Below, in pieces: positions 41,306 to 52,108 of a DNA stretch of 64,000 bases (within the stretch, counting starts at the first letter, position 1; every line of letters starts with the position of its first letter). The notes below the pieces were generated by a model, which did no database searches, was not told the origin of the DNA, and worked only from the letters and a program-made list of their open reading frames with translations. The translations under genes and the position numbers were made by a program. Source of the stretch: Zea mays (taxonomy: Eukaryota; Streptophyta; Magnoliopsida; Poales; Poaceae); contig NC_050101.1 in assembly GCF_902167145.1 (NCBI RefSeq), positions 116,155,789 through 116,219,788 on the forward strand. The letters are read 5' to 3'.

Positions 41306-44002
41306 TTAGTTCTTGACTTTAGGTACCCAAATGGTTTTGGGTCCTTTGGCATTAGACACAAGAACTTTGGGTACCCAAACACAAGTCTTTGACCCCTTGT
41401 GCTTGCCCCCAACATATTTGGCAACTACTTTGCCGGATTTGTTAGTCAACACATAAGATGCATCAAAAGTTTTAAAAGAAATGTCATGATCATTTGATGC
41501 ACTAGGAATTTTCTTCTTAGGCAACTTAGCACGAGTTGGTTGCCTAGAGCTAGATGTCTCACCCTTATATATAAAAGCATGATTTGGGCCAGAGTGAGAC
41601 TTTCTAGAGTGAATTCTCCTAATCTTGCTCTCGGGATAACCGGTAGGATACAAAATGTAACCCTCATTATCCTGAGGCATGGGAGCCTTGCCCTTTACAA
41701 AATTAGACAATCTTTTAGGAGGGGCACTAAGTTTGACATTGTCTCCCCTTTGGAAGCCAATGCCATCCTTGATGCCAGGGCGTCTCCCATTATAGAGCAT
41801 ACTTCTAGCAAATTTAAATTTTTCATTCTCCAAGTTATGCTCGGCAATTTTAGCATCTAATTTAGCTATATGATCATTTTGTTGTTTAATTAAAGTCATG
41901 TGACCATGAATAGCATCAACATCAATATCTCTACATCTAGTACAAATAGTGACATGCTCAATAGTAGATGTAGATGGTTTGCAAGAATTGAGTTCAACAA
42001 TCTTAGCACGCAAGATATCATTATTATCTTTAAGATTGGAAATTGTAACATTGCAAACATCTAGTTCTTTAGCCTTAGCAATTAAATTTTCATTTTCTAC
42101 TCTAAGGCTAGCAAGAGAAATGTTCAATTCTTCAATCCTAGGAAGCAAATCATCATTATTATCTCTAGGATTGGGAATTGAAATATTACAAACATGTGAA
42201 TCAATCTTAGCATTTAAACTAGCATTTTCATTTCTAAGGTTGTCAATCATCTCACGGCAAGTGCTTAGCTCACTAGATAGTTTTTGACATTTTTCTACTT
42301 CTAGAGCATAAGCATTTTTAACCTTAACATGTTTCTTGTTTTCTTTAATTAGAAAATCCTCTTGGGAATCCAAAAGGTCATCTTTTTCATGAATAGCACT
42401 AATCAATTCATTTAATTTTTCTTTTTGCTCCATGTTAAGATTGGCAAATAGAATACGCAAATTATCCTCCTCATCACTAGCATTATCATCACTAGAAGAC
42501 TCATATTTAGTGGAGGAGTTAGATTTAACCTTCTTCCGTTTGCCGTCCTTTGCCATGAGGCACTTGTGGCCGACGTTGGGGAAGAGGAGTCCCTTGGTGA
42601 CGGCGATGTTGGCGGCGTCCTCGTCGTCGGAGGAGTCGCTTGAGCTTTCGTCGGAGTCCCACTCCCGACAAACATGGGCATCACCGCCCTTCCTTTTGTA
42701 GTACCTCTTCTTCTCCTTTCTTCTCCCCTTCTTGTCGTCGCCCCTGTCACTATCACTTGATAATGGACATTTAGCTATAAAGTGACCGGGCTTACCACAC
42801 TTGTAGCAAACCTTTTTGGAGCGGGACTTGTAGTCTTTCCCTCTCCTTTGCTTGAGGATTTGGCGGAAGCTCTTGATGACGAGCGTCATTTCCTCATTGT
42901 CGAGCTTGGAGGCATCTATTGGTTGTCGACTTGGTGTAGAATCCTCCTTCTTTTCCTCCGTCGCCTTGAATGCGATGGGTTGAGCTTCGGATGTGGAGGG
43001 ATCATCAAGCTCGTTGATCTTCCTCGAGCCTTCGATCATGCACTCAAAACTTACAAAATTCCCGATAACTTCCTCGGGGGTCATTTTAGTATATCTAGGA
43101 TTACCACGAATTAATTGAACTTGAGTGGGGTTAAGGAAAATGAGAGATCTTAGAATAACCTTAACAACTTCGTGGTCGTCCCACTTCTTGCTCCCGAGGT
43201 TGCGCACTTGATTCACCAAGGTCTTGAGCCGGTTGTACATGTGTTGTGGCTCCTCCCCTTTGCGAAGCCGGAACCGACCGAGCTCCCCCTGGATCGTTTC
43301 CCGCTTGGTGATCTTTGTGAGCTCATCTCCCTCGTGCGCGGTTTTGAGCACATCCCAAACCTCCTTGGCGCTCTTCAACCCTTGAACTTTGTTATACTCC
43401 TCTCTACTTAAAGAGGCGAGGAGTATTGTTGTTGCTTGAGAGTTGAAGTGCTCGATTTGGGCCACCTCATCCTCATCATAGTCTTCATCCCCTACGGACG
43501 GTACCTGTGCACCAAACTCAACAACATCCCATATACTTTTGTGGAGCGAGGTTAGATGAAATCGCATTAAATCACTCCACCTAGCGTAATCTTCACCATC
43601 AAAAGTTGGTGGTTTGCCTAATGGGACGGAAAGTAAAGGTGTATGTTTAGAAATGCGAGGGTAGCGTAGGGGGATCTTACTATACTTCTTGCGCTCTTGG
43701 CGCTTAGAAGTGACGGATGCCGCGTCGGAGCCGGAGGTGGATGTTGATGAAGTGTTGGTCTCGTAATAGACCACTTTCCTCATCCTCTTGTGCTTGTCCC
43801 CACTCCGATGCGGCTTGTGAGAAGAAGATTTCTCCTTCTTCTCTTTGTGGTGAGAAGAAGATTTCTTCTCCTTCCCTTTGTTGGAGGAGCTCTTCTTCTT
43901 CTCCTTCCTCTTGGTGCGGGACTCTTCCGATGAAGTGCTCCCATGGCTTGTAGTGGGCTTTTCGCCGGTCTCCATCTCCTTCTTGGCATGATCTCCCGAC
44001 AT
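41306..44002 (-). CDS. gag: Sirevirus gag
   Basis: 898 aa from the ATG at 44002 (MSGDHAKKEMETGEKP); the frame is open one GTG further. A lysine/serine-rich basic N-terminus (about 20-85) is followed by a copia-type gag domain (about 125-330) and a zinc knuckle CYKCGKPGHFIAKC (near 415). Next come acidic serine runs, a long coiled coil (about 530-720) and a basic C-terminus ending WVPKVKN. The long extended gag with coiled coil is typical of Sireviruses. Gag builds the particle and packages RNA. The frame is fully open. Confidence 0.9.
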   Translation of the reverse strand: MSGDHAKKEMETGEKPTTSHGSTSSEESRTKRKEKKKSSSNKGKEKKSSSHHKEKKEKSSSHKPHRSGDKHKRMRKVVYYETNTSSTSTSGSDAASVTSKRQERKKYSKIPLRYPRISKHTPLLSVPLGKPPTFDGEDYARWSDLMRFHLTSLHKSIWDVVEFGAQVPSVGDEDYDEDEVAQIEHFNSQATTILLASLSREEYNKVQGLKSAKEVWDVLKTAHEGDELTKITKRETIQGELGRFRLRKGEEPQHMYNRLKTLVNQVRNLGSKKWDDHEVVKVILRSLIFLNPTQVQLIRGNPRYTKMTPEEVIGNFVSFECMIEGSRKINELDDPSTSEAQPIAFKATEEKKEDSTPSRQPIDASKLDNEEMTLVIKSFRQILKQRRGKDYKSRSKKVCYKCGKPGHFIAKCPLSSDSDRGDDKKGRRKEKKRYYKRKGGDAHVCREWDSDESSSDSSDDEDAANIAVTKGLLFPNVGHKCLMAKDGKRKKVKSNSSTKYESSSDDNASDEEDNLRILFANLNMEQKEKLNELISAIHEKDDLLDSQEDFLIKENKKHVKVKNAYALEVEKCQKLSSELSTCREMIDNLRNENASLNAKIDSHVCNISIPNPRDNNDDLLPRIEELNISLASLRVENENLIAKAKELDVCNVTISNLKDNNDILRAKIVELNSCKPSTSTIEHVTICTRCRDIDVDAIHGHMTLIKQQNDHIAKLDAKIAEHNLENEKFKFARSMLYNGRRPGIKDGIGFQRGDNVKLSAPPKRLSNFVKGKAPMPQDNEGYILYPTGYPESKIRRIHSRKSHSGPNHAFIYKGETSSSRQPTRAKLPKKKIPSASNDHDISFKTFDASYVLTNKSGKVVAKYVGGKHKGSKTCVWVPKVLVSNAKGPKTIWVPKVKN

Positions 44003-44036
44003 CACTTCGAGCGGTTAGGCTCTAATGAAGCACCGG

Positions 44037-44048
44037 GCTCTGATACCA
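44037..44048 (-). other. Primer-binding site of the complete Sirevirus copy
   Basis: gctctgatacca is TGGTATCAGAGC on the minus strand, complementary to the 3' end of initiator-Met tRNA, two bases from the LTR end at 44051. Confidence 0.92.
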
Positions 44049-44050
44049 AT

Positions 44051-45381
44051 TGATAGTCGCCTAGAGGGGGGGTGAATAGGGCGAAACTGAAATTTACAAA
44101 TATAAACACAACTACAAGCCGGGTTAGCGTTAGAAATATAAACGAGTCCACGAGAGAGGGCGCAAAACAAATCGCAAGCAAATGAAGAGTGTGACACGCA
44201 GATTTGTTTTACCGAGGTTCGGTTCTCGCAAACCTACTCCCCGTTGAGGAGGCCACAAAGGCCGGGTCTCTTTCAACCCTTCCCTCTCTCAAACGGTCCC
44301 TCGGACCGAGTGATCTTCTCTTCTCAAATCAAAGCCGGGAACAAAACTTCCCCGCAAGGGCCACCACACAATTGGTGCCTCTTGCCTTGATTACAATTGA
44401 GTGTTGATCACAAGAGCAAGTGAGAAAGAAAAGAAGCAATCCAAGCGCAAGAGCTCAAAAGAACACGACAAATCTCTCTCGCTAATCACTAAAGACTTGT
44501 GTGGAGTTGGAGAGGATTTGATCTCTTTAGTGTGTCTAGAATTGAATGCCTAGCTCTTGTAAGTGGTTGAGAAATGAAAAGCTTGGATGACTTGAATGTG
44601 GGGGTGGTTGGGGTATTTATAGCCCCAACCACCAAACTTGACCGTTGGTGGAGGCTGTCTGCTCGATGGCGCACCGGACAGTCCGGTGCACACCGGACAT
44701 GTCCGGTGCCCCAGCCACGTCACCAATGCCATTGGATTCTGACCGTTGGAGTTCTGACTTCTGGGCCCGCCTTGATGTCCGGTGGCGCACCGGACACGAA
44801 CTGTTCACTGTCCGGTGCGCCAGTATGGGCACGCCTGACTTCTGTGCGCGCTGCGCGCGCATTTAATGCATCGCAGGTAGCCGTTGGCGCGATGTAGTCG
44901 TTGCTCCGGAGTTGCACCGGACAGTCCGGTGCACACCGAACATGTCCGGTGAATTATAGCGGACTAGCCGTTGGAGATTCCCGAAGCTGGCGAGTTCCTG
45001 AGGCTGCTCCTTCTTGGTGCACCGGACACTGTCCGGTGTACACCGGACAGTCCGGTGAATTATAGCGCGAGTGCCTCTGGAAATTCCCGAAGGTGGCGAG
45101 TTTGCGTTGGAGTCCTCTGGTGCACCGGACATGTCCGGTGGTGCACCGGACACTGTCCGGTGGCACACCGGACAGTCCGGTGCGCCAGACCAGAGGTGCC
45201 TTCGGTTGGCCCTTTGCTCTTTTGATGAACCCAACTCTTGGTCTTTTTATTGGCTAAGTGTGAACCTTTAGCACCTGTATAACTTATACACTAGAGCAAA
45301 CTAGTTAGTCCAATTATTTGTGTTGGGCAATTCAACCACCAAAATTATTTAGGGACTAGGTGTAAGCCTAATTCCCTTTCA
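44051..45381 (-). repeat. 5' LTR of the Sirevirus compound
   Basis: 1331 bp, ends TGATAGTC...CCCTTTCA. On the minus strand it starts TGAAAGGG. It contains the palindrome cluster at 44670-45185 and the promoter at 44603-44633. It is followed by the TSD atggc. Confidence 0.95.
44603..44633 (-). promoter_or_regulatory. TATA box in the loop of an 11-bp inverted repeat (Sirevirus LTR promoter)
   Basis: ggtggttgggg (44603-44613) and ccccaaccacc (44623-44633) are perfect complements. The loop holds tatttata, which is TATAAATA on the minus strand. The same structure is in the middle LTR near 36448-36478. Confidence 0.75.
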
Positions 45382-45386
45382 ATGGC
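45382..45386. repeat. Right target-site duplication of the Sirevirus compound (atggc)
   Basis: Identical to 34431-34435; the interrupted LTR continues directly after it. Confidence 0.95.
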
Positions 45387-46884
45387 CATCACCCGCACTA
45401 GCGCAAAATCCCCGTGAAAAGCCGGTGTTACACGCAGAGGACAACAAGGCGAAAACGATAGGAGTTGTCTTACTGTCGATCGTTACACAAGGACCACAGT
45501 CCACGACGGAGCACAGATTTGGGCGGAGTTCCGCGGCGACAAGAAATTCCAGGGCCCCAGAAGCGGGATGCTCCCGCAACCACATGGATTCGGAACTATG
45601 GGAGCGCGCGCTCGATCTATACGATTTTGCAGGGCTGGGGCGACCTTCTGGTAGAGTTGGATGGCAACGGCGGAAGCTTCACTCCCCACTGCGCGAGCTG
45701 GTGTTTGCGGCGGGTGGATTAGGGGCATGCTGCGGCCACCAGGGCGCCATGGCTGGGCACTGAGGCGCAACTGGAGAAGCGGAGGGAAGAGCCGAGTGGC
45801 AGGGGCACGGCGGAGGAACCCAGCCACCGGAGGGTGGTCGCCATGAGGGAGGCGGTTGAGGAGGGAACTCGGGGCACTGGAGGGTTGAAGGGAGAGCCCG
45901 TGCAGCGCCCGCATTTATGCCAGAGAAGGAAGGGAGATTACGCTTCCTGCCAGCGCAGATCACGGATTCCGTTTGGTGGTCGGCGAGTACTTCGCGGGGG
46001 CGCTTCCATTGAACTCGGCCGCGGAGTCCGCGACGGAGGCGATCCTGGCAACAGTGGCCCACCAGCCAACGGAGAAATCGACACAGGCGCGCGAAGCTCG
46101 GTTTTATACTCCGCAGAGGCCAGCGAGCGGCACCAGTGAGATCCCCGCGCGCGGATCCAGCGTTTGCGAACGGAACTAGAGCTGGGAGAAGATCCTGCCG
46201 GTGGGGCCCATATGACAGGGAAAAGGACTGCATCTGCGCGCGATGGGAGACCAGGCAGCGGACGCGACTCGCAAACGACACAGGGCGGCAGACGCGCTGG
46301 CCCCACATGTCGGCGCCGTGTCAAGGCATGGGCTGAGCGAGTTTGGGCTAGTTTTGGAAATCTAGGCCCAGGCACGCAGAAATCTTTTTTCTTTTTATTT
46401 TCTAATTCTTTCTACTCGCTTTTCAATCCTACTTCAAATTTAAACTCATGTTTTGATCTTCACATTTTTAAGTGTCTAAAATATTCCTAAGGAATATAAA
46501 CTCTACATTTTATACTATTGTTATTTATTTATTTATTTTTCCTATTTATTCATTTATGGAGAGAATATATGACCTCATAAAAATTATTTTTCCCTTTTTA
46601 TTTCATTCTCTTTTCTTAATTCCTTCTCTATTTTTAAATTCTATTTTTTTACTTAAACTTGTCTCATACGTTTGAATGCAAATGCAACATACAAGAAGAC
46701 TTTAGCATGAGATGCCTATTTCCGTTTTTATTTATTTGACCAGTATAATTTCTTTGATTGAATATGCACAAAATCAAGTAATCTCCAATGGTTCCATAAT
46801 CCTAAAACCTTACATAATTATATATATATTATTTATCTCATTATTATCATTATTATTTTTCTGATATAAATTTTGGGCTTTACA
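45387..46884 (-). repeat. 3' LTR of the long-LTR element, second part
   Basis: Collinear with 50226-51730. A TATAAAAC box on the minus strand is at 46101-46108. It ends TTTGGGCTTTACA, followed by the polypurine tract (aatcctaccccccttaac). Confidence 0.9.
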
Positions 46885-48100
46885 AATCCTACCCCCCTTA
46901 ACAAAAATCTCGTCCTCGAGATTTGCAAGAAAAGGGATATGAAAAGATTGGTTGTAATGTAGCTTTTAGTTTCTAGTTGGTACCAAAATAAAGAGGTTTT
47001 TTTTATACAAATCAGTGGGTGATTAGGAAGGCATGGGTATATATGTATAGCCACCAAATGTGTCAGAAAAAAAATGCCTTTAAAGCATGGATGGGCTTGG
47101 GCTGGATATAGTAGGGTAAGGAAGGACTCCATCATGCATAGTGGATCTTGATTCCTTTGGAAGTATGGCTTGACTCTTATTATTCCTCAACGAGTTTGTT
47201 CTCCTTCTTCTCGAGTCTTGGTGTCTTCGTCCGGGTTTGGGACAAGAGTTTAAGATAGATCTAAAGGCAACAGATGGGTAGAGGGTTTAGTAGGCAGCTA
47301 TATACTAGATGTGATTAGTTGTGTAACCTGTTTTATGGGTCATGTTGTTGTGTATGGCCTAGTTGATCTAAGCCACCAATTTAGGCTTAGGTGAATTAGG
47401 AGTATGGTCTTATCCTTTGTATCAATATTGAGTAGCTCACACTAAATTAGATCATAATAGATTAGATAAAATCTACATTAGGTTGGTTATGACTAGGTTA
47501 GACTAGTTAAGATCTAAATAAATTTTGGATTAGCTCATGGTTGTTATTCTAGAGTGGAATAAATATGTTAATTTGGGCAAGATAAATCCATAAGGATAAG
47601 GTAGAATCTTTTGAGATAAGATGGATCTATGAGTGTAGGATAGAATCGTTTATGATGAGATGGATATTTTTAGGCTAGATACTTCAATGAGGGACAATCA
47701 AGTTCGTCTAGTTAGTTTTATAAACATTATGTATATGTAGGATGTAATTGTGGACATTACTCCACAACTCATCACACTCAATCAAAGATCCAAATCAGAC
47801 AAGTATCATAAGAACAAACACTCGAGTATACAAATGTTTACAAAAATAGTTTTGATTTTTTTTGTTCCTAAGAGTAGGTCTCCTATTCCTAAAGGTCACT
47901 TTAGGTACGGGATTTCAAAGTGTGAAATCCACATTTGTCTTTAGAAATAAAAGGTAAGAATAATCAGAGTAAAGCGGAAATAGATGAGAAAAGATTAAGA
48001 AAAGTTTAGAATGAATCAGAGTAGCAAAGGTAAGTAAGTATTGGTTGTCCAGTTCTATCTAGGTTTCGTCCTACAGTCAACATTCCTCTGATACCACTTC
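46885..48100 (-). other. Internal region of the long-LTR element, noncoding
   Basis: 1216 bp without a significant ORF. It begins with the polypurine tract (46885-46902) and ends with the primer-binding site. On the plus strand the end next to the left LTR includes aaaatctcgtcctcgagatt, a phrase common in del/Tekay-like elements as I recall. The rest is AT-rich with many gatta/gatct repeats. Confidence 0.8.
48085..48096 (-). other. Primer-binding site of the long-LTR element
   Basis: cctctgatacca is TGGTATCAGAGG on the minus strand, four bases from the LTR end; it fits initiator-Met tRNA over at least 11 bases. Confidence 0.85.
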
Positions 48101-51100
48101 TGTCACACCTGGGTTTCGGGGCACCAGGACCCGGGCGCGAATATAATCACCAGGTGTGCTGGGACCAAGTCTCACACATATGATGAATCATGGCACAGGA
48201 TCGAATGTCACAACTTTACTATATAATAGGAGTTCTATACAAAATAAATAAATAATTACATATAAGGAGACAACGGTCCAGCAACCCAAAGTTGACTGGG
48301 AGACGACGGCCTAGACCACTCACGAACTCATCACAACATCCTCCATGCGCCTCATCCTGTGGTACCTGTTCTTGACCTGTGTGGGGGGGTGTGAGACAGC
48401 AAGAGTGAGCTCACATACGTTCATCGCTCAACAAGTTGTGAGGAATAATGTGAATGAACTCGCCAAAGGTGGGAGCTCACGTGAAGTGTAAGGCTTACCA
48501 AAGAGGATGGTTAGAGCTGAGCATTGCTTTTAAAGTTGGTCAAAATTTTATCAACAAATACTAAGTATAAGTAAATACCAACCCAATTAAGTAGTAGAAC
48601 AAAAGTAATAACATCACATGCGATGCAATGCATATGACAAATTGAATTTAGTTCCATAAGTTAATCATGTGAGGGTCCGAGCTGCTCATGACCGTGAGCA
48701 CGGCTAGTATACCAGTTTTACACTCTGCAGAGGTGGCGCATCTTTACCCACAAGTCATGTTACCCATCTGCCACGGGGTTGTACGAGCCCCATACACCTC
48801 TACCAAGGAAGCGAGGCAGGGTAACACTACGAGGCCTTTACAAAGTTCCACTAGCTCCAGAAAACCCGCTACAGTTTATAGGATGCTCCAATGCAGGGAT
48901 CCCTTGCCTGACCGCCATCGCAGCAAAATCAACCAAGGACCTCCCTACACTGACCACTCCCCTACTGCCCTTGCCCCTTTCAGGTGAGGTAGTCTTCCAC
49001 TAGCTTTCCTAATTAATTAGCCAAGGGCGTCCCATTAAACCCTTGTGGTAGCACTGTTTTCCCGGGTGGTCGCTCCATGTTCCAATTAACATAATGGTCT
49101 TATCATGAGCAGTAATTAACAACTGATAACAAACGTATAATCATGAATAATGTTTATCTCAATGCCCAAAACCACACATAGCACTAGCAAGTACTACCCA
49201 AAAAGTTCAGCGGTAAACAAGGCATAAAGATAGACAAACTAGAGTAACCTATTAGGTCCCATCAAAATTAACCTATGCAGATCATTATGATTAATTAGAA
49301 TATGAGTGGGTAAAAGAAGTGATCAAGGGCACAACTTGCCTGGGACTTGAGATTCCAGGTACCAACTTGCTCTTCAGATGACATGTGTCCTCACTGCTAA
49401 ACGTAGTAATACAGACAAGCATGTATAGGCAAAATTAACATCACACCAATCATAAGAACAAAATATATATTAATAATCTACATAATAAAATAAGATCATA
49501 GAAATAGGAATCATTAATTTTGGATTTATAGATTCTAAGTTATGGATTTCCAAAGATTCTATGCGCTTTGTACGAGATTAATTAGGATAACAATTTTAAT
49601 ATGGCTTTTATGTCAAAACAGTGGCACAAAATGATAAACAGTAACATTACAAAATTATAGAAATTAGAATGGATTAATTTGGACTTCATATAAATTTTCT
49701 ATGAACTAAACAAATTCTAGCCATTATTTTCATGTTAAAAATCCATTTCTAAATTTATTTCCCTGATTTCTTAATTCCCTGGTCTGGCGCAATATTATTA
49801 GAAACTGCAGGGGCTAACTCGCAAATCTCCCCAAGACTCAGGATTCCCCACAGAGTGGACTGCGGGTTGAATAGATAAATATTTAAGGGGCTCATCTGTA
49901 AAATAGCCACATCGAAGGGGTATTGGATGACCTGAGCCGCTGGATCACAATCCAACGGACCAGATCCGATCCCCATCTCCCGCGAACCGGTACGTAATCA
50001 CAGCTATCCGATCAGTAGTGAATGGCCATGATTTTATGAACCGAAACTGTATGCATATTCTAATCTGAGCTGTTCGCCACCGATCTGTAGGCCGGAGTTT
50101 GTTTCTACGTGAGTTAACCACGGCCCTGCATTGCCGATCCGACGGCCCACCTTTCTTCTTTCCCCAGACACTGACCGGGCGGAGGCGCAAACACGACCAG
50201 CGGTGGTGCCCCGCCGGAGGATGGCCATCACCCGCACTAGCACAAAATCCTCGTGAAAAGTCGGTGTTACACGCAGAGGACAGCAAGGCGAAAACGATAG
50301 GAGTTGTCTTACTATCGATCGTTACACAGGGACCGCGTTCCACGATGGAGCACAGATTTGGGCGGAGTTCCGCGGCGACAAGAAATTCCAGGGCCCCAGA
50401 GGCGGGCTGCTCCTGCAACCACATGGATTCGGAACTATGGGAGCGCGTGCTCGATCTATACAATTTTGCAGGGCTGGGGCGACCTTCTGGTAGAGTTGGA
50501 TGGCAACGGCGGAAGCTTCACTCCCCACTGCGCGAGCTGGTGTTTCCGGTGGGTGGATTAGGGGCATGCTGCGGCCACCAGGGCGCCATGGCCGGGCGTT
50601 GAGGCGCAACTGGAGAAGCGAAGGGAAGAGCAGAGTGGCAGGGGCACGGCGGAGGAACCCAGCCACCGGAGGGTGCTCGCCATGAGGGAGGCGGCTGAGG
50701 AGGGAGCTCGGGGCACTAGAGGGTTGAAGGGAGAGCCCGCGCAGCGCCCGCATTTATGCCAGAGAAGGAAGGGAGATTACGCTTCCTGCCAGCGCAGATC
50801 ACAGATTCCGTTTGGTGGTCGGCGAGTACTTCGCGGGGGCGCTTCCATTAAACTCGGTCGTGGAGTCCGCGACGGAGGCGATCCTAGCAGCAGTGGCCCA
50901 CCAGCCAGCGGAGAAATCGACACAGGCGCGCGAAGCTCGGTTTTATACTCCGCAGAGGCCAGCGAGCGGCACCAGTGAGATCCCCGCGCGTGGATCCAGC
51001 GTTTGCGAACGGAACTAGAGCTGGGAGAAGATCCTGCCGGTGGGGCCCATATGACAGGGAAAAGGACTGCATCTGCGCGCGATGGGAGACCGGGCAGCGG

Positions 51101-51730
51101 ACGCGACTCGCAAATGACACAGGGCGGCAGACGCGCTGGCCCCACATGTCGGCGTCGTGTCAAGGCATGGGCTGAGCGAGTTTGGGCCAGTTTTGGAAAT
51201 CTAGGCCCAGGCGCGCAGAAAACTTTTTTTCTTTTTATTTTCTAATTCTTTCTACTCTCTTTTCAATCCTACTTCAAATTTAAACTCATGTTTTGTTCTT
51301 CACATTTTTAAGTGTCTAAAATATTCCTAAGGAATATAAACTCTACATTTTATACTATTGTTATTTATTTATTTATTTTTCCTATTTATTCAATTATGGA
51401 GAGAATATATGACCTCATAAAATATCTTTTTCCCTTTTTATTTCATTCTCTTTTCTTAATTCCTTCTCTATTTTTAAATTCTATTTTTTTACTTAAACTT
51501 GTCTCATACGTTTGAATGCAAATGCAACATACAAGAAGACTTTAGCATGAGATGCCTATTTCCGTTTTTTTATTTATTTGACCAATATAATTTCTTTGTT
51601 TGAATATGCACAAAATCAAGTAATCTCCAATGGTTCCATAATCCTAAAACCTTACATAATTATATATATATATATTATTTATCTCATTATTATCATTATT
51701 ATTTTCCTTATATAAATTTTGGGCTTTACA
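48101..51730 (-). repeat. 5' LTR of the long-LTR element
   Basis: 3630 bp, uninterrupted. Plus-strand ends are TGTCACACCTGGG...TTTGGGCTTTACA. A TATAAAAC box on the minus strand is at 50940-50947, in the GC-rich half. It shares several blocks with the solo LTR at 22054. Small ORFs inside are not conserved genes. Confidence 0.92.
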
Positions 51731-51735
51731 GCCGT
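51731..51735. repeat. Right target-site duplication of the long-LTR element (gccgt)
   Basis: Identical to 32287-32291. Confidence 0.93.
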
Positions 51736-52108
51736 GCCATGCCCTGCGACAACCCCGGCTCCCTTCTCTACGAATGGTGTGCCTCTCCCGGCATCCCCTC
51801 ACCCACAGCGTCCGTTGCTCCCAGTTTCTCTGCCCCGCTGTTGCGCTAGCTGACTACACCCCCTCCTTTTTGGGTCCGCCCAGTTTCGCCTGGATCTTTG
51901 TGCGCGTCTTCCTTCGTGACGACCAGCTTGTCTAGGGCATTTTTGTATCCTTCGATCGGGCCTGCACCCTGTTCTTTGTGACTACATCGAGATCTATCCT
52001 CAGGTGGGCCGTCATGTGGCTGGACCGCTTGTCTCTCCCTCGTGTTGTGGTTGCCTCCCTGGCGATCGAGCCCTCGTTGTCTCCTTCCCCTCTCAGTGGC
52101 CCTGTCGG

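Larger units (their letters stand above)
34436..45381 (-). mobile_element. Compound Sirevirus (Opie/Ji-type copia): LTR-INT-LTR-gag-LTR stub
   Basis: Read on the minus strand: 5' LTR (44051-45381), PBS, gag, pol, polypurine tract (37227-37241), second full LTR (35895-37226), second PBS, a partial gag (34581-35849) and a 145-bp LTR stub (34436-34580). The whole unit is flanked by one TSD (atggc). The complete copy (35895-45381) has open gag and pol. The two full LTRs differ at about 13 positions by eye (about 1 percent). Confidence 0.9.
32292..51730 (-). mobile_element. Long-LTR gypsy-type element without coding region (Tekay/Del-like, LARD-like)
   Basis: Two LTRs of about 3.64 kb (32292-34435 plus 45387-46884) and 3.63 kb (48101-51730) flank only 1216 bp of internal DNA (46885-48100). 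TSD is gccgt. A primer site for initiator-Met tRNA (48085-48096) and a polypurine tract (46885-46902) set the minus-strand orientation. No gag or pol is present, so any movement required proteins supplied by another element, or the internal region was lost after insertion. The left LTR holds the Sirevirus compound. The family name is tentative. Confidence 0.88.

Noticed and set aside
45387..51175. Paired ORFs of 100-210 codons present in both long LTRs
   Set aside because: They are repeated only because the LTRs are copies; open on both strands, without domains, and inside U3/R sequence.
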